Under the pieces are notes generated by a model. It was not told the DNA's origin. It worked only from the letters and a program-made list of their open reading frames with translations, and searched no databases. From the NCBI GenBank assembly GCA_051025295.1, contig JBMGJV010000004.1: DNA of 64,000 nucleotides; one strand, given 5' to 3'. Positions 1-9,412 of this stretch are shown here, piece after piece. The DNA is from KBS-83 sp051025295 (GTDB lineage: Bacteria; Acidobacteriota; Terriglobia; Terriglobales; Acidobacteriaceae). A program made the translations under genes and the position numbers. Positions within the stretch are counted from its first letter, which is position 1. Each line of letters starts with the position of its first letter.

Positions 1-1442
1 TCGATGGCCTTGGGATAGTCCCGCTCCAGAAGATAGTAACCGCCTCGCGTACGATACCGCTCGCGTTCCGACATGCGACCGATGGTCGCCATCGCCTGCT
101 GAAAGTAGGTGGCAGCCACCTGCTTGTTGCCAGAGTTGTACTCCATGACGGCGAGACCGGAGTAGGCACGGCCCATCTTCGGATCGAGCTTCAGCGCCTG
201 TCTGTATGCGGCGATGGCCTCCGGGTAATTGCCACTCCACTGAAAGTCCTGTGCCTGCGCATAGGCCTTCGCTGCTTCAACCGATGTGGTGGTGTACGTC
301 TCGGCCGCGTTCAACTGCGCTGAGGCGGGCGTTGTATCACCGAGCGCCGTACGGATGCGGGTCGCCAGCTTTGGCAGATCGCGCACCACCTCATCTCGCG
401 CCTGCGCGCGAACACTATCGTGTTCGATCACTTTTCCAGTGACGGTGTTCACTGTGCGGGTGCTCAGCACAAAGCCGCTGCCTTTGCGCTCGACTTCTCC
501 GGACACGATGTACGCAATGCCCTCGCGGCGGGACAGCATACGAGCGGCGTTCTCGTCCAAATCGGCGCCACCGTTCGTCAACTGCCGAACCAGCTTCTTG
601 GCAGCGCTCCGGTTGTAGATATTGATGAACGATGCGCCTTCGAGGGCGGTCGCAATCGGCTGCTCGAGCGACTTCTCGAAGACAGGGTCGCCTGTCTTGT
701 TTTGAAAATCGGCGACGAGCACTGAGACTTCCGGCGGCACGCGGGTGTCTCGCCGCAAGGACTTCATCAAGAGACCGAGGGCGATCAGCACGATGGCGAC
801 TATCGTCAAGTCATACAGGCGCCTGCGGCGGCGCTGTCCGTTGTTGAGCACCGCGGCATGGCGCAGGCCGGCTTTGTCGTAGTCCGCGTCCCACAGAACC
901 ACGTCACCCACGCCTTTGAGCGCGTAGGTGCCAAGCCGGCGCATGCGAATGCCGTCCAGGTCACCGATGGTGCGACGGGCGGCGTCGGTGACGATGATCT
1001 GTTCCGCAGAGCCGACGGACTCCGCGCGCGCAGCGAGGTCGACGTCAGAGCCGTGCCAGCTATTTTCGAAATACTCTGGCGTGCCGATATGCAGCCCGAT
1101 CCGCAATCGAAGGAAGCCGGAGGGGGTCTGAATGGGATCGTCGCGTAAGCGCTTCTGAATGGCGGCACAGCACTCGAGGGCGGTGCTCGGGTCCTCGAAG
1201 GTGAGGAAGAACGAGTCACCGATGGTCATGATCTCGCGGCCGTTGTAGAGGGCCAGCGTTTCGCGGACAGACCGGAGGTGGCGACTCTGGATATTCGCGA
1301 GATAGGCGCGGTCGCGCGAGGAAGAGTCCGGGCCAAGCGAGGCCGCTCGCTTCGCCGCGCTCGAGCCGACCATGTCGGTGAAGACAAGCGCGATCGGTAC
1401 GGTAAGACGCTCTACCTCTTCAACGTATTCCGTTTGTTCCAC
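1..1442 (-). CDS. Class III adenylate/guanylate cyclase with TPR region (3' end outside window)
   Basis: Reading the minus strand from a GTG at 1442 gives an open frame that leaves the window at base 1. The first ~190 residues are a class III cyclase catalytic domain, with the metal-binding segment FTDMVGSS, the second-Asp segment GDSFF and the late segment DVDLAARAES. A basic stretch (QRRRRR) and one hydrophobic helix (TIVAIVLIALGLLM) follow. The rest is a region of the kind used to read out 'PEVSVLVADF...' in cyclase/TPR proteins, then TPR-like helices near the window edge (YPEAIAAYRQALKLDPKMGRAY). It probably makes cAMP or cGMP on the cytoplasmic side. The usual transition-state Asn of the VNxAAR motif is Asp here, so activity is not certain. 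An in-frame stop lies 10 codons upstream of the GTG; a CTG at 1460 is an alternative start. Confidence 0.8.
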   Translation of the reverse strand, partial: MEQTEYVEEVERLTVPIALVFTDMVGSSAAKRAASLGPDSSSRDRAYLANIQSRHLRSVRETLALYNGREIMTIGDSFFLTFEDPSTALECCAAIQKRLRDDPIQTPSGFLRLRIGLHIGTPEYFENSWHGSDVDLAARAESVGSAEQIIVTDAARRTIGDLDGIRMRRLGTYALKGVGDVVLWDADYDKAGLRHAAVLNNGQRRRRRLYDLTIVAIVLIALGLLMKSLRRDTRVPPEVSVLVADFQNKTGDPVFEKSLEQPIATALEGASFINIYNRSAAKKLVRQLTNGGADLDENAARMLSRREGIAYIVSGEVERKGSGFVLSTRTVNTVTGKVIEHDSVRAQARDEVVRDLPKLATRIRTALGDTTPASAQLNAAETYTTTSVEAAKAYAQAQDFQWSGNYPEAIAAYRQALKLDPKMGRAYSGLAVMEYNSGNKQVAATYFQQAMATIGRMSERERYRTRGGYYLLERDYPKAI

Positions 1443-1708
1443 AAGGAGTCGCTCTATCAGCCTTCGGGCCTACAGCATAGCGCCTAAGCGGGTTTGTCCT
1501 CTAGTGCTGGTTTGCAGACAGCGCGCAATATCTTGCAGTCGCCTGCTGTTCGCAAGCGGGACGAATACAAAGTAGATATGTGAATTTAGTCGAGGTTGAC
1601 GCAGATGGCGATTGACAAAGCTCTAGCCAAGTTCTGACACTCAGATAACCCCCCTCGGCCCCTGCACTGAATCAAGCCTCGCTCCAATCCTGGAGCAGCG
1701 GCAAATCT

Positions 1709-4700
1709 ATGGGTGAAATCATGCGTCGTTTGCTGTCCCTTCTCGTTCTGCCTGCCATTCTCGTCCTGCCAGTCTTCCGCGCCTTTTCGCAAACCGCAGG
1801 CCAGAACATCAACATGGTGTCCGGCACTACGTTGCCCGGAGGAGACCCGTATCTGCAGCGCCAGAACGAGCCGTCCATTGCAGCATCATCCCGCAACGCC
1901 GCGAGACTGATGGCCGGTGCGAATGACTACCGCACGGTGGACATTGCGGCGCCAGCGGGCGTGACCGATGAGACGGGCGATGCGTGGCTGGGCGTGTTCA
2001 AGTCCTTCGACGGGGGCGCCACGTGGCAGAGCACATTGCTGCCCGGGTATCCGCAGGACACGACGGCAGTGGGTCTCGCCTCTCCGTTACACGGCTTCAG
2101 CACAGGAGCGGATCCGCTGGTGCGGGCGGGCACGAACGGGCTGTTCTACTACAGCGGCATCGTCTTCAATCGCGGCACCAATCAGGGTGAGGTGTTCGTG
2201 TCACGCTTCATCGACCTGGCGAACAAGGAGAATGGCGATCCCATTCAGTACCTTGACGCTGCAGTGATCGACGGCGGCACCTCTGGACAATTTCTCGACA
2301 AGCCATGGCTTGCCGTTGATGTGCCGCGTGGTTCCGCCACATGCACCATCTCGACCAAGCAGGATGGTAAGACCGTCACGCAGACCATCCCGGCAGGAAA
2401 CGTCTACATCGGCTACAGCGCGTTCGTAGGCGGCACCAACAACACGCACACCCAGATTCTGGTGGCGCGATCGACCGATTGCGGGCAGACCTGGACCAAG
2501 CCCACCAAGCTTTCCGAGAGCTACCAGGTCAATCAGGGGACCTCGATCGCGATCGACCCGACGAATGGGACGGTTTACGTCGCCTGGCGCCAGTTTTCGA
2601 GCACGAATACCCCGAATGCGGTTCTGGTAGCCAAATCGACGGATGGCGGCAATTCGTTTTCAAAGGTGACCACGGTCCAGTCGCTTCCTGACTTCAACCT
2701 GGCGACACCGGCCACGCCGGCTTTCTTCGATCAGGGTATTTCGAGCACGATGTTTCGCAGCAATGCCTACCCCACTCTCGGGGTGGATGGCAGCGGCGTC
2801 GTGTACCTGGCCTGGTCGCAACGCGGCGTCAATGGCAATGCCGATGCGCGCATCGTGCTCTCTACGTCGTCGAACGGCGTGAACTGGAGCGCTCCTACCC
2901 CGATTGACAACACCGCGATCATCGATACTGCGGGCACCAGCTTCACCCACGGCAGCCAGCTGATGCCGAGCCTCACTGTAGCCGGCGGCAAGGTGATGGT
3001 CCTCTACTACGATCAGCGCGAGGATCACACTGTCGGTCAGTACTCGCTGCTCAGGACTCCGGCGAACGACCTCTTCTACAGCGAAACCAGGGTGCCGATC
3101 TCGGGCGATGGCGGAACGCCGGATGCGTCCACCGCTATCTTCACGCCGTTCATCTCGGACGCCGGGCTCGGCACGCGCCACACGCTCGATGTACGCGTCA
3201 GCCAAGCGGACACCAGCCGTTCACCGCTCTTTCAATCTGCGTACGTCTCGCACTATCAGTTCGGCGTCTTCGACGGCCAGTCCAGCATGGATACCTCGCT
3301 GCACCAGTTCCAGTTGAATCCGCCCAACCTTCCGATGTTCCAGGGCGGCACCGTGCCGTTCATGGGCGACTATATCGAGATCGGCAATCGCGCCTTCCTG
3401 TCTCCGGCTGAGGCGAACAGCAACAACTGGCAGTTCAACGTTGGCACGAGCGGAAGCTCCGTCGGTTTCGCCTCCTGGACGTCGAATCAGGACGTTCGCC
3501 CGCCGGCGAACGGTGATTGGCAGCTGACCAACCCTGCCTGCCAGGTCGCTCCACTGGACGGATCACGCAATCAGAATATCTACTTCAGCCGCATCAGCCA
3601 GGGCTTCTCGTTCCTGGCGCCACAGCAGAACAAGCCACTGCGGACCGACCTGCAGCGCGCTTTCGTGCTCGACCTATTCAACTCAACCGACCAGCAGCAC
3701 AGCTTCGCGCTCACTCTCCCGGCTCAACCTGCTGGAAACGGCTGGGCATCGTTCGTCGTTGCACCAACGCCGCTATCCAATCCGCTTCCCAGCGCTACGA
3801 CGACGATCCATGTCACCCTTGCGCCGCGCTCGGGTGCAACGCGTAGCGTGTTCGCGCTCTCGACCAACGCAACGGCTCCGATCCAGGTGCGAGCGATTGA
3901 GATTCCGAATCCGGGTGCAGCCTCCGTCGCGGGCACGGCGCTCAGTGGGTTCATCGTTCTCAATGGCGATTCCACTGTTCCACCCCTAGTCAACCCCGAT
4001 TCCGCCCCGGGTTTGCCCGGTATTCAGACGCTTGAGCTCTATACGCCAAACATCTCGAATCCGAATATCTCTAACCCCAATATCTCCAATGTCAACTTGG
4101 CCAACCCGAATATTTCCAACCCGAATATCTCCAATCCGAACATTTCCAATCCCAACATCTCCAATCCGAATATCTCCAATCCGAATATCTCTAACCCCAA
4201 CATCTCCAATCCGAATATTTCCAATCCAAATATCTCGAATCCGAATATCTCCAACCAGAGCATTTCGAACACGGCCGTGAGCGACATCAACTACACGGTG
4301 ACGAACAATGGCAACACGAACACGGGGTACCAGGTCAGGCTGGTTCAGTTGGCGTCTGTGCCGGGCAGTCCCAAGCTGCAGCTCATTCTGAGCCGCAACT
4401 ACAACACTCCTGTCAGCCTGGGCTGCCAGTTGCTGCAGGAGAGTACGAATATCCCGATCGCGAACGTGGTCAACCCGACCACGATCAGCCCCAGCGATGT
4501 CGGTAGCAACACGTCCAACCTGCAAGATCCGGAGCAAAACCCGACTCTGCACCTCGCACCGGGCGAATCAGCAGTGATCACGATCCGCGGGTTCGTCGAG
4601 CAAAGCGAGATGCAGGGCATTTCCGATGCGATCGTGCCTGCCGTACTGGCTGAGGGACTGAGCGGGTCCGGCAATGCCGTGGCTCCACTTCGACTCTTGT

Positions 4701-6076
4701 CCCAGACGTTCAACTACATCCTGCAAGGGGAGCAGCACTCGTTCACGCTGACGCCCTTCGGCGGAACCGCACCCTATGTATGGTCTCCCGTGAGCCTGCC
4801 GGCGGGTTTCCTGCTCGATCCCGCGACCGGCACCGTAACCGTACCGTCGAATACCCCGGCCGGCCTGTATACCTTCTCCGTTCAGATCAAGGACGCAACC
4901 GGGGCCACCGCTATCCAGTCCTATTCGATCCTGGTCGTCGCGCCCCTGCAGATCACCACAAAGACACTGCCCGACGGCATCGCGGCGTCGCAGAACTACA
5001 GGACCAGCCTGGCTTCGACGGGCGGCACCAGCCCAGTAAGCTGGTCCGTTACGACCGGGCACACGCTTCCGACCGGCCTCGCTCTCTCCTCGTCAGGTGG
5101 CCTGGCCAGCAATGGGACGGCTCTCGTCGCAGGGAGCTACGACGTCTACGTGACGGTGACTGACAGCACTCCGGGCACCCCGCTGACCGCTTCGACAAAG
5201 CTGACGCTCCGCGTCAATCAGTTGCTGAGTGTCTCCTTCTCCTCTCTGCCAGACGCCGTCATTGGAGCCTTCTATGACGCCCCTCTCACATCAACGGGTG
5301 GCGTGACACCGTACGTCTGGTCCGTGTCGGGCAATCTGCCGGCTGGTCTGGCGCTGGGCACCTACAACAATGTGCCCGCGATCTACGGCACCCCTACAGC
5401 AGCGGTGAGCACCACCTTCACCTTGACGGTGCAGGACGCATCGAGCCCGAATCAGAGCGCGTCGTCCCTGCAAACAATCCGCGTGTCCAGCCCCCTGTCG
5501 ATTACAACCGCCAGTCTGCCGAACGGAAGCGGCGGATCGGCCTACAACGCTGCGCTGGCAGCTACGGGCGGTCAACCGCCGCTGACCTGGTCAGTCTCGT
5601 CGGGCAGCTTGCCGGCTGGGCTAGCCTTGAACGCGACGACAGGCGCTCTCAGCGGAACACCGACGGGCTCCGGCAGCTTCCCGTTCACGGTGACAGTCCG
5701 GGATGCGAGCACACCGGCGCAGACCGCTTCGCACGCTTACACCCTCGTGATCACCCAACAGCTCACCTTGATCTTCACGGCCCAGCCAAGCAACTCGTCA
5801 CCGGGCAGCCAGATCACCCCATCCATCAAGGTGCAGGTGCTCACAGCGAGCGGAGCGAACGTGCCGAACGCGACCGTGACCCTGACCATCGAGAGCAATC
5901 CGGGAGGATCGACCCTCACAGGATCCACAGTCGCTACGACCAGCAACAAAGGGATTGCGCTGTTTCCCAGTAACACGCTGAACAACTCGGGCGTTAACTA
6001 CACGCTGCGAGCTACAGCAATCACCAGCACGGGCGCGACCGGCACAGTCGTCTCTGCTCCATTCTCGGTCCGGTAG
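1709..6076 (+). CDS. Large secreted Asp-box (BNR) protein with NPNIS repeats and He_PIG Ig-like domains
   Basis: This 1455-residue protein is probably exported: residues 5-28 (MRRLLSLLVLPAILVLPVFR, ending AFSQ) form a signal peptide. Residues ~45-600 hold at least four Asp-box motifs (SFDGGATW near 99, STDCGQTW near 255, STDGGNSF near 309, SSNGVNW near 388), which indicates a sialidase-like beta-propeller. Residues 779-858 are a run of 16 pentapeptides. Residues ~1005-1370 contain about four putative-Ig (He_PIG) domains with the recurring pattern TGG..P..WSV...LPAGL, and the C-terminus resembles an invasin/Big-type strand-rich module. No catalytic sialidase residues could be assigned, so glycan binding or adhesion is as likely as hydrolysis. 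The second ATG at 1721 (preceded by GGTGA) is an alternative start. A hairpin follows the stop codon. Confidence 0.85.
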   Translation: MGEIMRRLLSLLVLPAILVLPVFRAFSQTAGQNINMVSGTTLPGGDPYLQRQNEPSIAASSRNAARLMAGANDYRTVDIAAPAGVTDETGDAWLGVFKSFDGGATWQSTLLPGYPQDTTAVGLASPLHGFSTGADPLVRAGTNGLFYYSGIVFNRGTNQGEVFVSRFIDLANKENGDPIQYLDAAVIDGGTSGQFLDKPWLAVDVPRGSATCTISTKQDGKTVTQTIPAGNVYIGYSAFVGGTNNTHTQILVARSTDCGQTWTKPTKLSESYQVNQGTSIAIDPTNGTVYVAWRQFSSTNTPNAVLVAKSTDGGNSFSKVTTVQSLPDFNLATPATPAFFDQGISSTMFRSNAYPTLGVDGSGVVYLAWSQRGVNGNADARIVLSTSSNGVNWSAPTPIDNTAIIDTAGTSFTHGSQLMPSLTVAGGKVMVLYYDQREDHTVGQYSLLRTPANDLFYSETRVPISGDGGTPDASTAIFTPFISDAGLGTRHTLDVRVSQADTSRSPLFQSAYVSHYQFGVFDGQSSMDTSLHQFQLNPPNLPMFQGGTVPFMGDYIEIGNRAFLSPAEANSNNWQFNVGTSGSSVGFASWTSNQDVRPPANGDWQLTNPACQVAPLDGSRNQNIYFSRISQGFSFLAPQQNKPLRTDLQRAFVLDLFNSTDQQHSFALTLPAQPAGNGWASFVVAPTPLSNPLPSATTTIHVTLAPRSGATRSVFALSTNATAPIQVRAIEIPNPGAASVAGTALSGFIVLNGDSTVPPLVNPDSAPGLPGIQTLELYTPNISNPNISNPNISNVNLANPNISNPNISNPNISNPNISNPNISNPNISNPNISNPNISNPNISNPNISNQSISNTAVSDINYTVTNNGNTNTGYQVRLVQLASVPGSPKLQLILSRNYNTPVSLGCQLLQESTNIPIANVVNPTTISPSDVGSNTSNLQDPEQNPTLHLAPGESAVITIRGFVEQSEMQGISDAIVPAVLAEGLSGSGNAVAPLRLLSQTFNYILQGEQHSFTLTPFGGTAPYVWSPVSLPAGFLLDPATGTVTVPSNTPAGLYTFSVQIKDATGATAIQSYSILVVAPLQITTKTLPDGIAASQNYRTSLASTGGTSPVSWSVTTGHTLPTGLALSSSGGLASNGTALVAGSYDVYVTVTDSTPGTPLTASTKLTLRVNQLLSVSFSSLPDAVIGAFYDAPLTSTGGVTPYVWSVSGNLPAGLALGTYNNVPAIYGTPTAAVSTTFTLTVQDASSPNQSASSLQTIRVSSPLSITTASLPNGSGGSAYNAALAATGGQPPLTWSVSSGSLPAGLALNATTGALSGTPTGSGSFPFTVTVRDASTPAQTASHAYTLVITQQLTLIFTAQPSNSSPGSQITPSIKVQVLTASGANVPNATVTLTIESNPGGSTLTGSTVATTSNKGIALFPSNTLNNSGVNYTLRATAITSTGATGTVVSAPFSVR
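4043..4282 (+). repeat. Sixteen tandem 15-bp units encoding NPNIS-type pentapeptides
   Basis: Sixteen consecutive 15-bp units encode TPNIS, NPNIS twice, NVNLA, NPNIS ten times, NQSIS and NTAVS. The third bases vary between units (for example aatccgaatatctcc versus aaccccaacatttcc-like forms) while the amino acids barely change, so the repeat is kept at protein level and is not a recent DNA slippage array. The spacing and the Asn-Ile pair fit the A(D/N)LXX pentapeptide-repeat pattern with Pro in the first position, so a small right-handed beta-helix is possible. It sits between the propeller and the Ig-like domains of the host protein. Confidence 0.9.
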
Positions 6077-6085
6077 GATTCCAGG

Positions 6086-6108
6086 GCCGCCCGATTGGTT
6101 CGGGCGGC
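6086..6108 (+). terminator. Hairpin after the Asp-box protein gene
   Basis: A perfect 9-bp stem, GCCGCCCGA and TCGGGCGGC, with a TTGGT loop begins 9 bases after the stop codon at 6076. It is followed by only a short T-containing tract (TCTTG), so it is a plausible but not textbook intrinsic terminator. Confidence 0.6.
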
Positions 6109-6207
6109 TCTTGAACTCCTCCCGAGAATGGGTCAGGCTGCATCGCTCAACAAACTTGCCCATCGGCCACGTCCGTGGGACAGTGGAGCACAGGAATCCA
6201 GCCCTCC

Positions 6208-7449
6208 ATGCAGGACACGTCAAGCTCTGATCGAATTACGCGCGCCATCTTCGAGCATGCGGCTGGTATCAGCCGTGAGCGCGATATTGCCGGCATCATC
6301 CGACTGAATGCGGACTTTGCGCGAGATCTGTCCGGAGCCGACCGGTGCAGCCTGTGGCTACTGGACCAGGAAGCTCACGAGCTCTGGACGAAGGTCGCGC
6401 ATGGTGTCGAGCAGATACGCATCCCGGAAGGCCAAGGGCTGGTTGGCGCTTGCGTGCAGACGGATCAGGTAATCCTGGTAAACGATACGGCGAACGAAGG
6501 ACGGCTGCTGCGCCGCGTGGACCAGTCGAGCGGCTATCGGACGGAGCAGGTGCTTTGCGTGCCTCTACGCACGGAAGGCCGCGTGATAGGCGCGCTGCAG
6601 CTGCTGAACAAGCCGAGCGGCTTCACCCCCGATGATGCGGAGTTGATGGGCCTGCTCGCGCACTTTGCAGCGAGCGCGATCGAGAGCGAGCGGCTGCGCC
6701 AGGATGCTGAAGGGGCGCGACTGCTGCGGCACGAGATCGACCTTGCGCGCGACGTACAGACACAACTTCTTCCCGTGCTCGAAGAGGAGATCGCAGGCAT
6801 TGAATGCCACGGCTTCTGCCGCCCGGCCAAGATGGTGGGCGGCGATTACTATGACCTCATCCCATCCGAGAGCGGCTCGTTCGCCTTCACACTGGGCGAC
6901 GTGTCTGGCAAAGGAATTCCCGCTGCAGTGATGATGGCGAGTATCCAGACACTGCTACGCAGCCTGCTTGAACGCGATGTGGAAGATCTTGCTGGCCTGA
7001 TGAGCAGCCTCAATCGCACGCTGTATGCCAGTTCGACGCCGGACCGCTACTCGACTCTCTTCTGTGGCGTGATCAGTCGCGATCGTCGCGATCTACGCTA
7101 CGTGAACGCAGGTCACATTCCGCCGCTGCTGTTGCACACGGACGGCTCGCTCGAGCCGGTGGAAGGAGGCGGGCTGCCGGTCGGCATGGTGCCGCAGTGG
7201 AGCTACGAGCAGCACAGGGTCGCGCTTGAGCCTGGCGACATGCTGGTCGTCGTTTCCGATGGCATCATGGAAGTCCGCGACCGCGAAGGAGAGTTCTGGG
7301 ATGAGGCCTGCGTGTCGGCTGCGGTGCGCGAGCACGGCGCGAGGTCTGTGCCTGAGCTGTCGCAAAAGCTGTGTGCCCTGGCCGACCAGTACGCCAACGG
7401 GGCGGATCAGTACGACGACATGACTGTGGTCGCTGTGCGCGTCTCCTGA
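6208..7449 (+). CDS. GAF-domain PP2C/SpoIIE-type serine phosphatase (RsbU-like)
   Basis: The protein has an N-terminal GAF domain (about residues 20-165, including GADRCSLWLLD and VLCVPLRTEGRVIGALQLLNK), a linker helix, and a C-terminal SpoIIE/PP2C phosphatase domain from about residue 185. The metal-binding segments MVGGDYYDLIP, LGDVSGKGIPAA, VSDGIMEVRD and QYDDMTVVAV are all present. Such phosphatases dephosphorylate anti-anti-sigma factors or similar partners in response to a ligand or redox signal on the GAF domain. No anti-sigma or STAS partner gene is adjacent, so the target is unknown. The ATG at 6208 has GGAA about 11 bases upstream; a GTG at 6175 would add 11 residues. The gene converges on the next gene with 8 bases between the stop codons. 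Confidence 0.88.
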   Translation: MQDTSSSDRITRAIFEHAAGISRERDIAGIIRLNADFARDLSGADRCSLWLLDQEAHELWTKVAHGVEQIRIPEGQGLVGACVQTDQVILVNDTANEGRLLRRVDQSSGYRTEQVLCVPLRTEGRVIGALQLLNKPSGFTPDDAELMGLLAHFAASAIESERLRQDAEGARLLRHEIDLARDVQTQLLPVLEEEIAGIECHGFCRPAKMVGGDYYDLIPSESGSFAFTLGDVSGKGIPAAVMMASIQTLLRSLLERDVEDLAGLMSSLNRTLYASSTPDRYSTLFCGVISRDRRDLRYVNAGHIPPLLLHTDGSLEPVEGGGLPVGMVPQWSYEQHRVALEPGDMLVVVSDGIMEVRDREGEFWDEACVSAAVREHGARSVPELSQKLCALADQYANGADQYDDMTVVAVRVS

Positions 7450-7457
7450 CGCCTGCA

Positions 7458-8276
7458 TCAGCTGAGTTCGACCGTCTCCCCTTCCACAGCAAGATCCGTC
7501 GCCGGAAATTCGCAGCGCGCCTCTGCCAGGATGCGCTCGAGTGCCACATCGTCGTGCGTCGGATGATGATGAAACAGGATCAGCCGCCCGACGCCTGCGC
7601 GACGTGCTACCTCGGTCGCATGCAGCCAGTGCGTGTGGCCCCATCCTCTATGCTGCTCATACTCTTCCGGCGTGTACTGGGCATCGCAGACCAGCACATC
7701 TGCACCCACTGCGGCACGGACGAGCGACGCATCGCATTCCGGGTCGCCATGCTCATGATCGGTGGCGAAGACGAACGACCTTCGGCGGCAGTCCAGGCGA
7801 TAGCCCACCGATCCCTGTGGGTGATGCAGGGGGAAGTTCGTCACCCGCGTTGTGCCGAAGTGAAGCTCCCGGCCCGCCACGCAAACAAACCGCCTGGCTG
7901 CAGGCAAGGTGGAGAGGCGAATGGGATAGTACGGGGGAGCCATTTGTGCTTCGAGGATCTTCGACGTCCGCTCCGGCGCACTCGCGGCATAAATGGTGAT
8001 TGAGTGATCTGGAGAGTACAGTGGCGCGAAAAATGGAAGCCCCTGGATATGATCCCAGTGAAAATGTGTCAGAAATAAGTGCAAATTCAGAGGGCGCCCC
8101 TCGGCTGCGGATAGGAGGGTTGCGCCGAGCTGCCGTGCACCGCTGCCAGCGTCGAAGATCAGCGTCTCGCCAGAGTCGAGTTCTACCTGGAGGCACGGTG
8201 TATTGCCACCCACGCCAGCATTCCATGGATCGGGAGTGGGCAGAGCGCCGCGAACCCCCCAGAACTTGACCAGCAT
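7458..8276 (-). CDS. Metallo-beta-lactamase-fold hydrolase
   Basis: A 272-residue cytoplasmic protein with the zinc-binding motif THFHWDH (about residues 90-96) and later metal ligands in FATDHEHGD (about residue 170) and LFHHHPTH near the C-terminus. The start MLVKFWGVRGALPTP and the D-rich second motif are typical of the RNase Z/PhnP-like branch of the superfamily, which includes cyclic phosphodiesterases. The exact substrate cannot be told from sequence. It lies downstream of the TPR/CRTAC1 genes on the same strand, separated by 161 bases that contain short weak hairpins, so it is probably expressed separately. Confidence 0.85.
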   Translation of the reverse strand: MLVKFWGVRGALPTPDPWNAGVGGNTPCLQVELDSGETLIFDAGSGARQLGATLLSAAEGRPLNLHLFLTHFHWDHIQGLPFFAPLYSPDHSITIYAASAPERTSKILEAQMAPPYYPIRLSTLPAARRFVCVAGRELHFGTTRVTNFPLHHPQGSVGYRLDCRRRSFVFATDHEHGDPECDASLVRAAVGADVLVCDAQYTPEEYEQHRGWGHTHWLHATEVARRAGVGRLILFHHHPTHDDVALERILAEARCEFPATDLAVEGETVELS

Positions 8277-8437
8277 CCGGTATCGCCCTTTCCTCAGAAG
8301 CTGGCTTTTAGCAGAATGGAGCGAGTGTGACAGGCTGCGGTAGGCGCGTCAATAACCATAGACAGCTCTGAGCTGGCCGCAAGCGCTCAGCGTTCATTAC
8401 GGTCACAGAACATGACATAGGTCCCAGATAGCTGGGC

Positions 8438-9412
8438 TTAGTGCCTCGTCTGTGGCGCCGGCCGGAATGGATTGGGCACTTCGGTCGACGAGTGCGTGCC
8501 GTTCAATCGCGCACACACTGCAAATTCCGCGTCCGCCTGCTGAGTTAACCCACGGCGGCGGTAGACCTGGCCCAGCTTGAAATGCAGCGCCGAGGCGGAT
8601 GGTGCGAGGTGCGTCGCTTGCTCGAGCTCACGTTGAGCATTCGCCAGATCGCCTTTTCCTTCGTACGCGCGCGCCAGCCGCTCGTGAATCGTCGCATTTT
8701 CCGGCGCGAGGCTGGCAGCGCGTGTGAGCGCCTGCACAGCGCCTTCGGTATCTTTTTCTGTGGCCAGGAGATCACCAAGGTTGAGGTAGGGCTGCGCGTC
8801 TGTCGGCTGAGCGCCTTGCCATGCAACCGCAAGCTGGAAGGCTTTCTTCGCATCCTGCGTTCGCCCGAGCCCCTGGTAGGAAAGCCCGAGATTGTCCTCG
8901 GCTGCCACATCCTGCGGCCGCAGGGATAGCACGTGCTCGAAGCTGGCGATGGCCTCCTCGAAGCGATTCTCGTTGTATTTCGTGCGCCCAAGCAGATACC
9001 AGGCTTCCGCGTCCTGCGGCCTCTCCGTTGTTACGGCCGTGAACCACTTATCCGCATCGGCGAAGTCGTTGAGCAACACGTAGTCCGAAGCGACAGCTCG
9101 CAGGTCTTCAGCGCTCGGCCGCTGGTACTTCGCGCCTGCAGTGTAGGCATCCAGCGACTCGCGCGGCTTCTGCTGCCGCAAGAACACGTAGCCCAACAGG
9201 AAATGAGCTTCCGCTTCGGAGGGGTGCTGGACGAGATAGCGGGAGAGAGCTGCTTCCGCCTCAGGCAGTTGCCCTGCCTGCACCATGGAGCGAATACTGT
9301 TGAGCGAATTATCCGCTGGTGCAGAGGTCTGTTGGGCGAGCGCCGCTGAAGCGAGCAGCAGAATGCACGCTGCTCTGCTGAAGAGCATCAGGCAATCACG
9401 TTTGAAGCGCAT
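8438..9412 (-). CDS. Secreted TPR-repeat protein, last gene of receptor-CRTAC1 block
   Basis: The protein begins with a signal peptide (MRFKRDCLMLFSRAACILLLASAALA, cleavage near AQQ) and continues as about seven tetratricopeptide repeats, each with the W/L-G-Y-A-x-P pattern (for example DAEAWYLLGRTKYNENRFEEAIASFEHVLSLRP). It probably acts as a periplasmic scaffold or cofactor-binding helper. The ATG at 9412 overlaps the stop of the upstream CRTAC1 gene as TGATG, which indicates translational coupling and supports this start over the GTG one codon upstream. It belongs with the genes at 9412-11370 and 11336-12535. Confidence 0.85.
   Translation of the reverse strand: MRFKRDCLMLFSRAACILLLASAALAQQTSAPADNSLNSIRSMVQAGQLPEAEAALSRYLVQHPSEAEAHFLLGYVFLRQQKPRESLDAYTAGAKYQRPSAEDLRAVASDYVLLNDFADADKWFTAVTTERPQDAEAWYLLGRTKYNENRFEEAIASFEHVLSLRPQDVAAEDNLGLSYQGLGRTQDAKKAFQLAVAWQGAQPTDAQPYLNLGDLLATEKDTEGAVQALTRAASLAPENATIHERLARAYEGKGDLANAQRELEQATHLAPSASALHFKLGQVYRRRGLTQQADAEFAVCARLNGTHSSTEVPNPFRPAPQTRH

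Noticed and set aside
4039..4290. Repetitive minus-strand frame (LEIFG repeats)
   Set aside because: It is only the antisense of the NPNIS repeat; no start context or domain.
8340..8440. Small hairpins downstream of the TPR gene at 8438
   Set aside because: Stems of only five to six pairs without a T-run; too weak to call a terminator.
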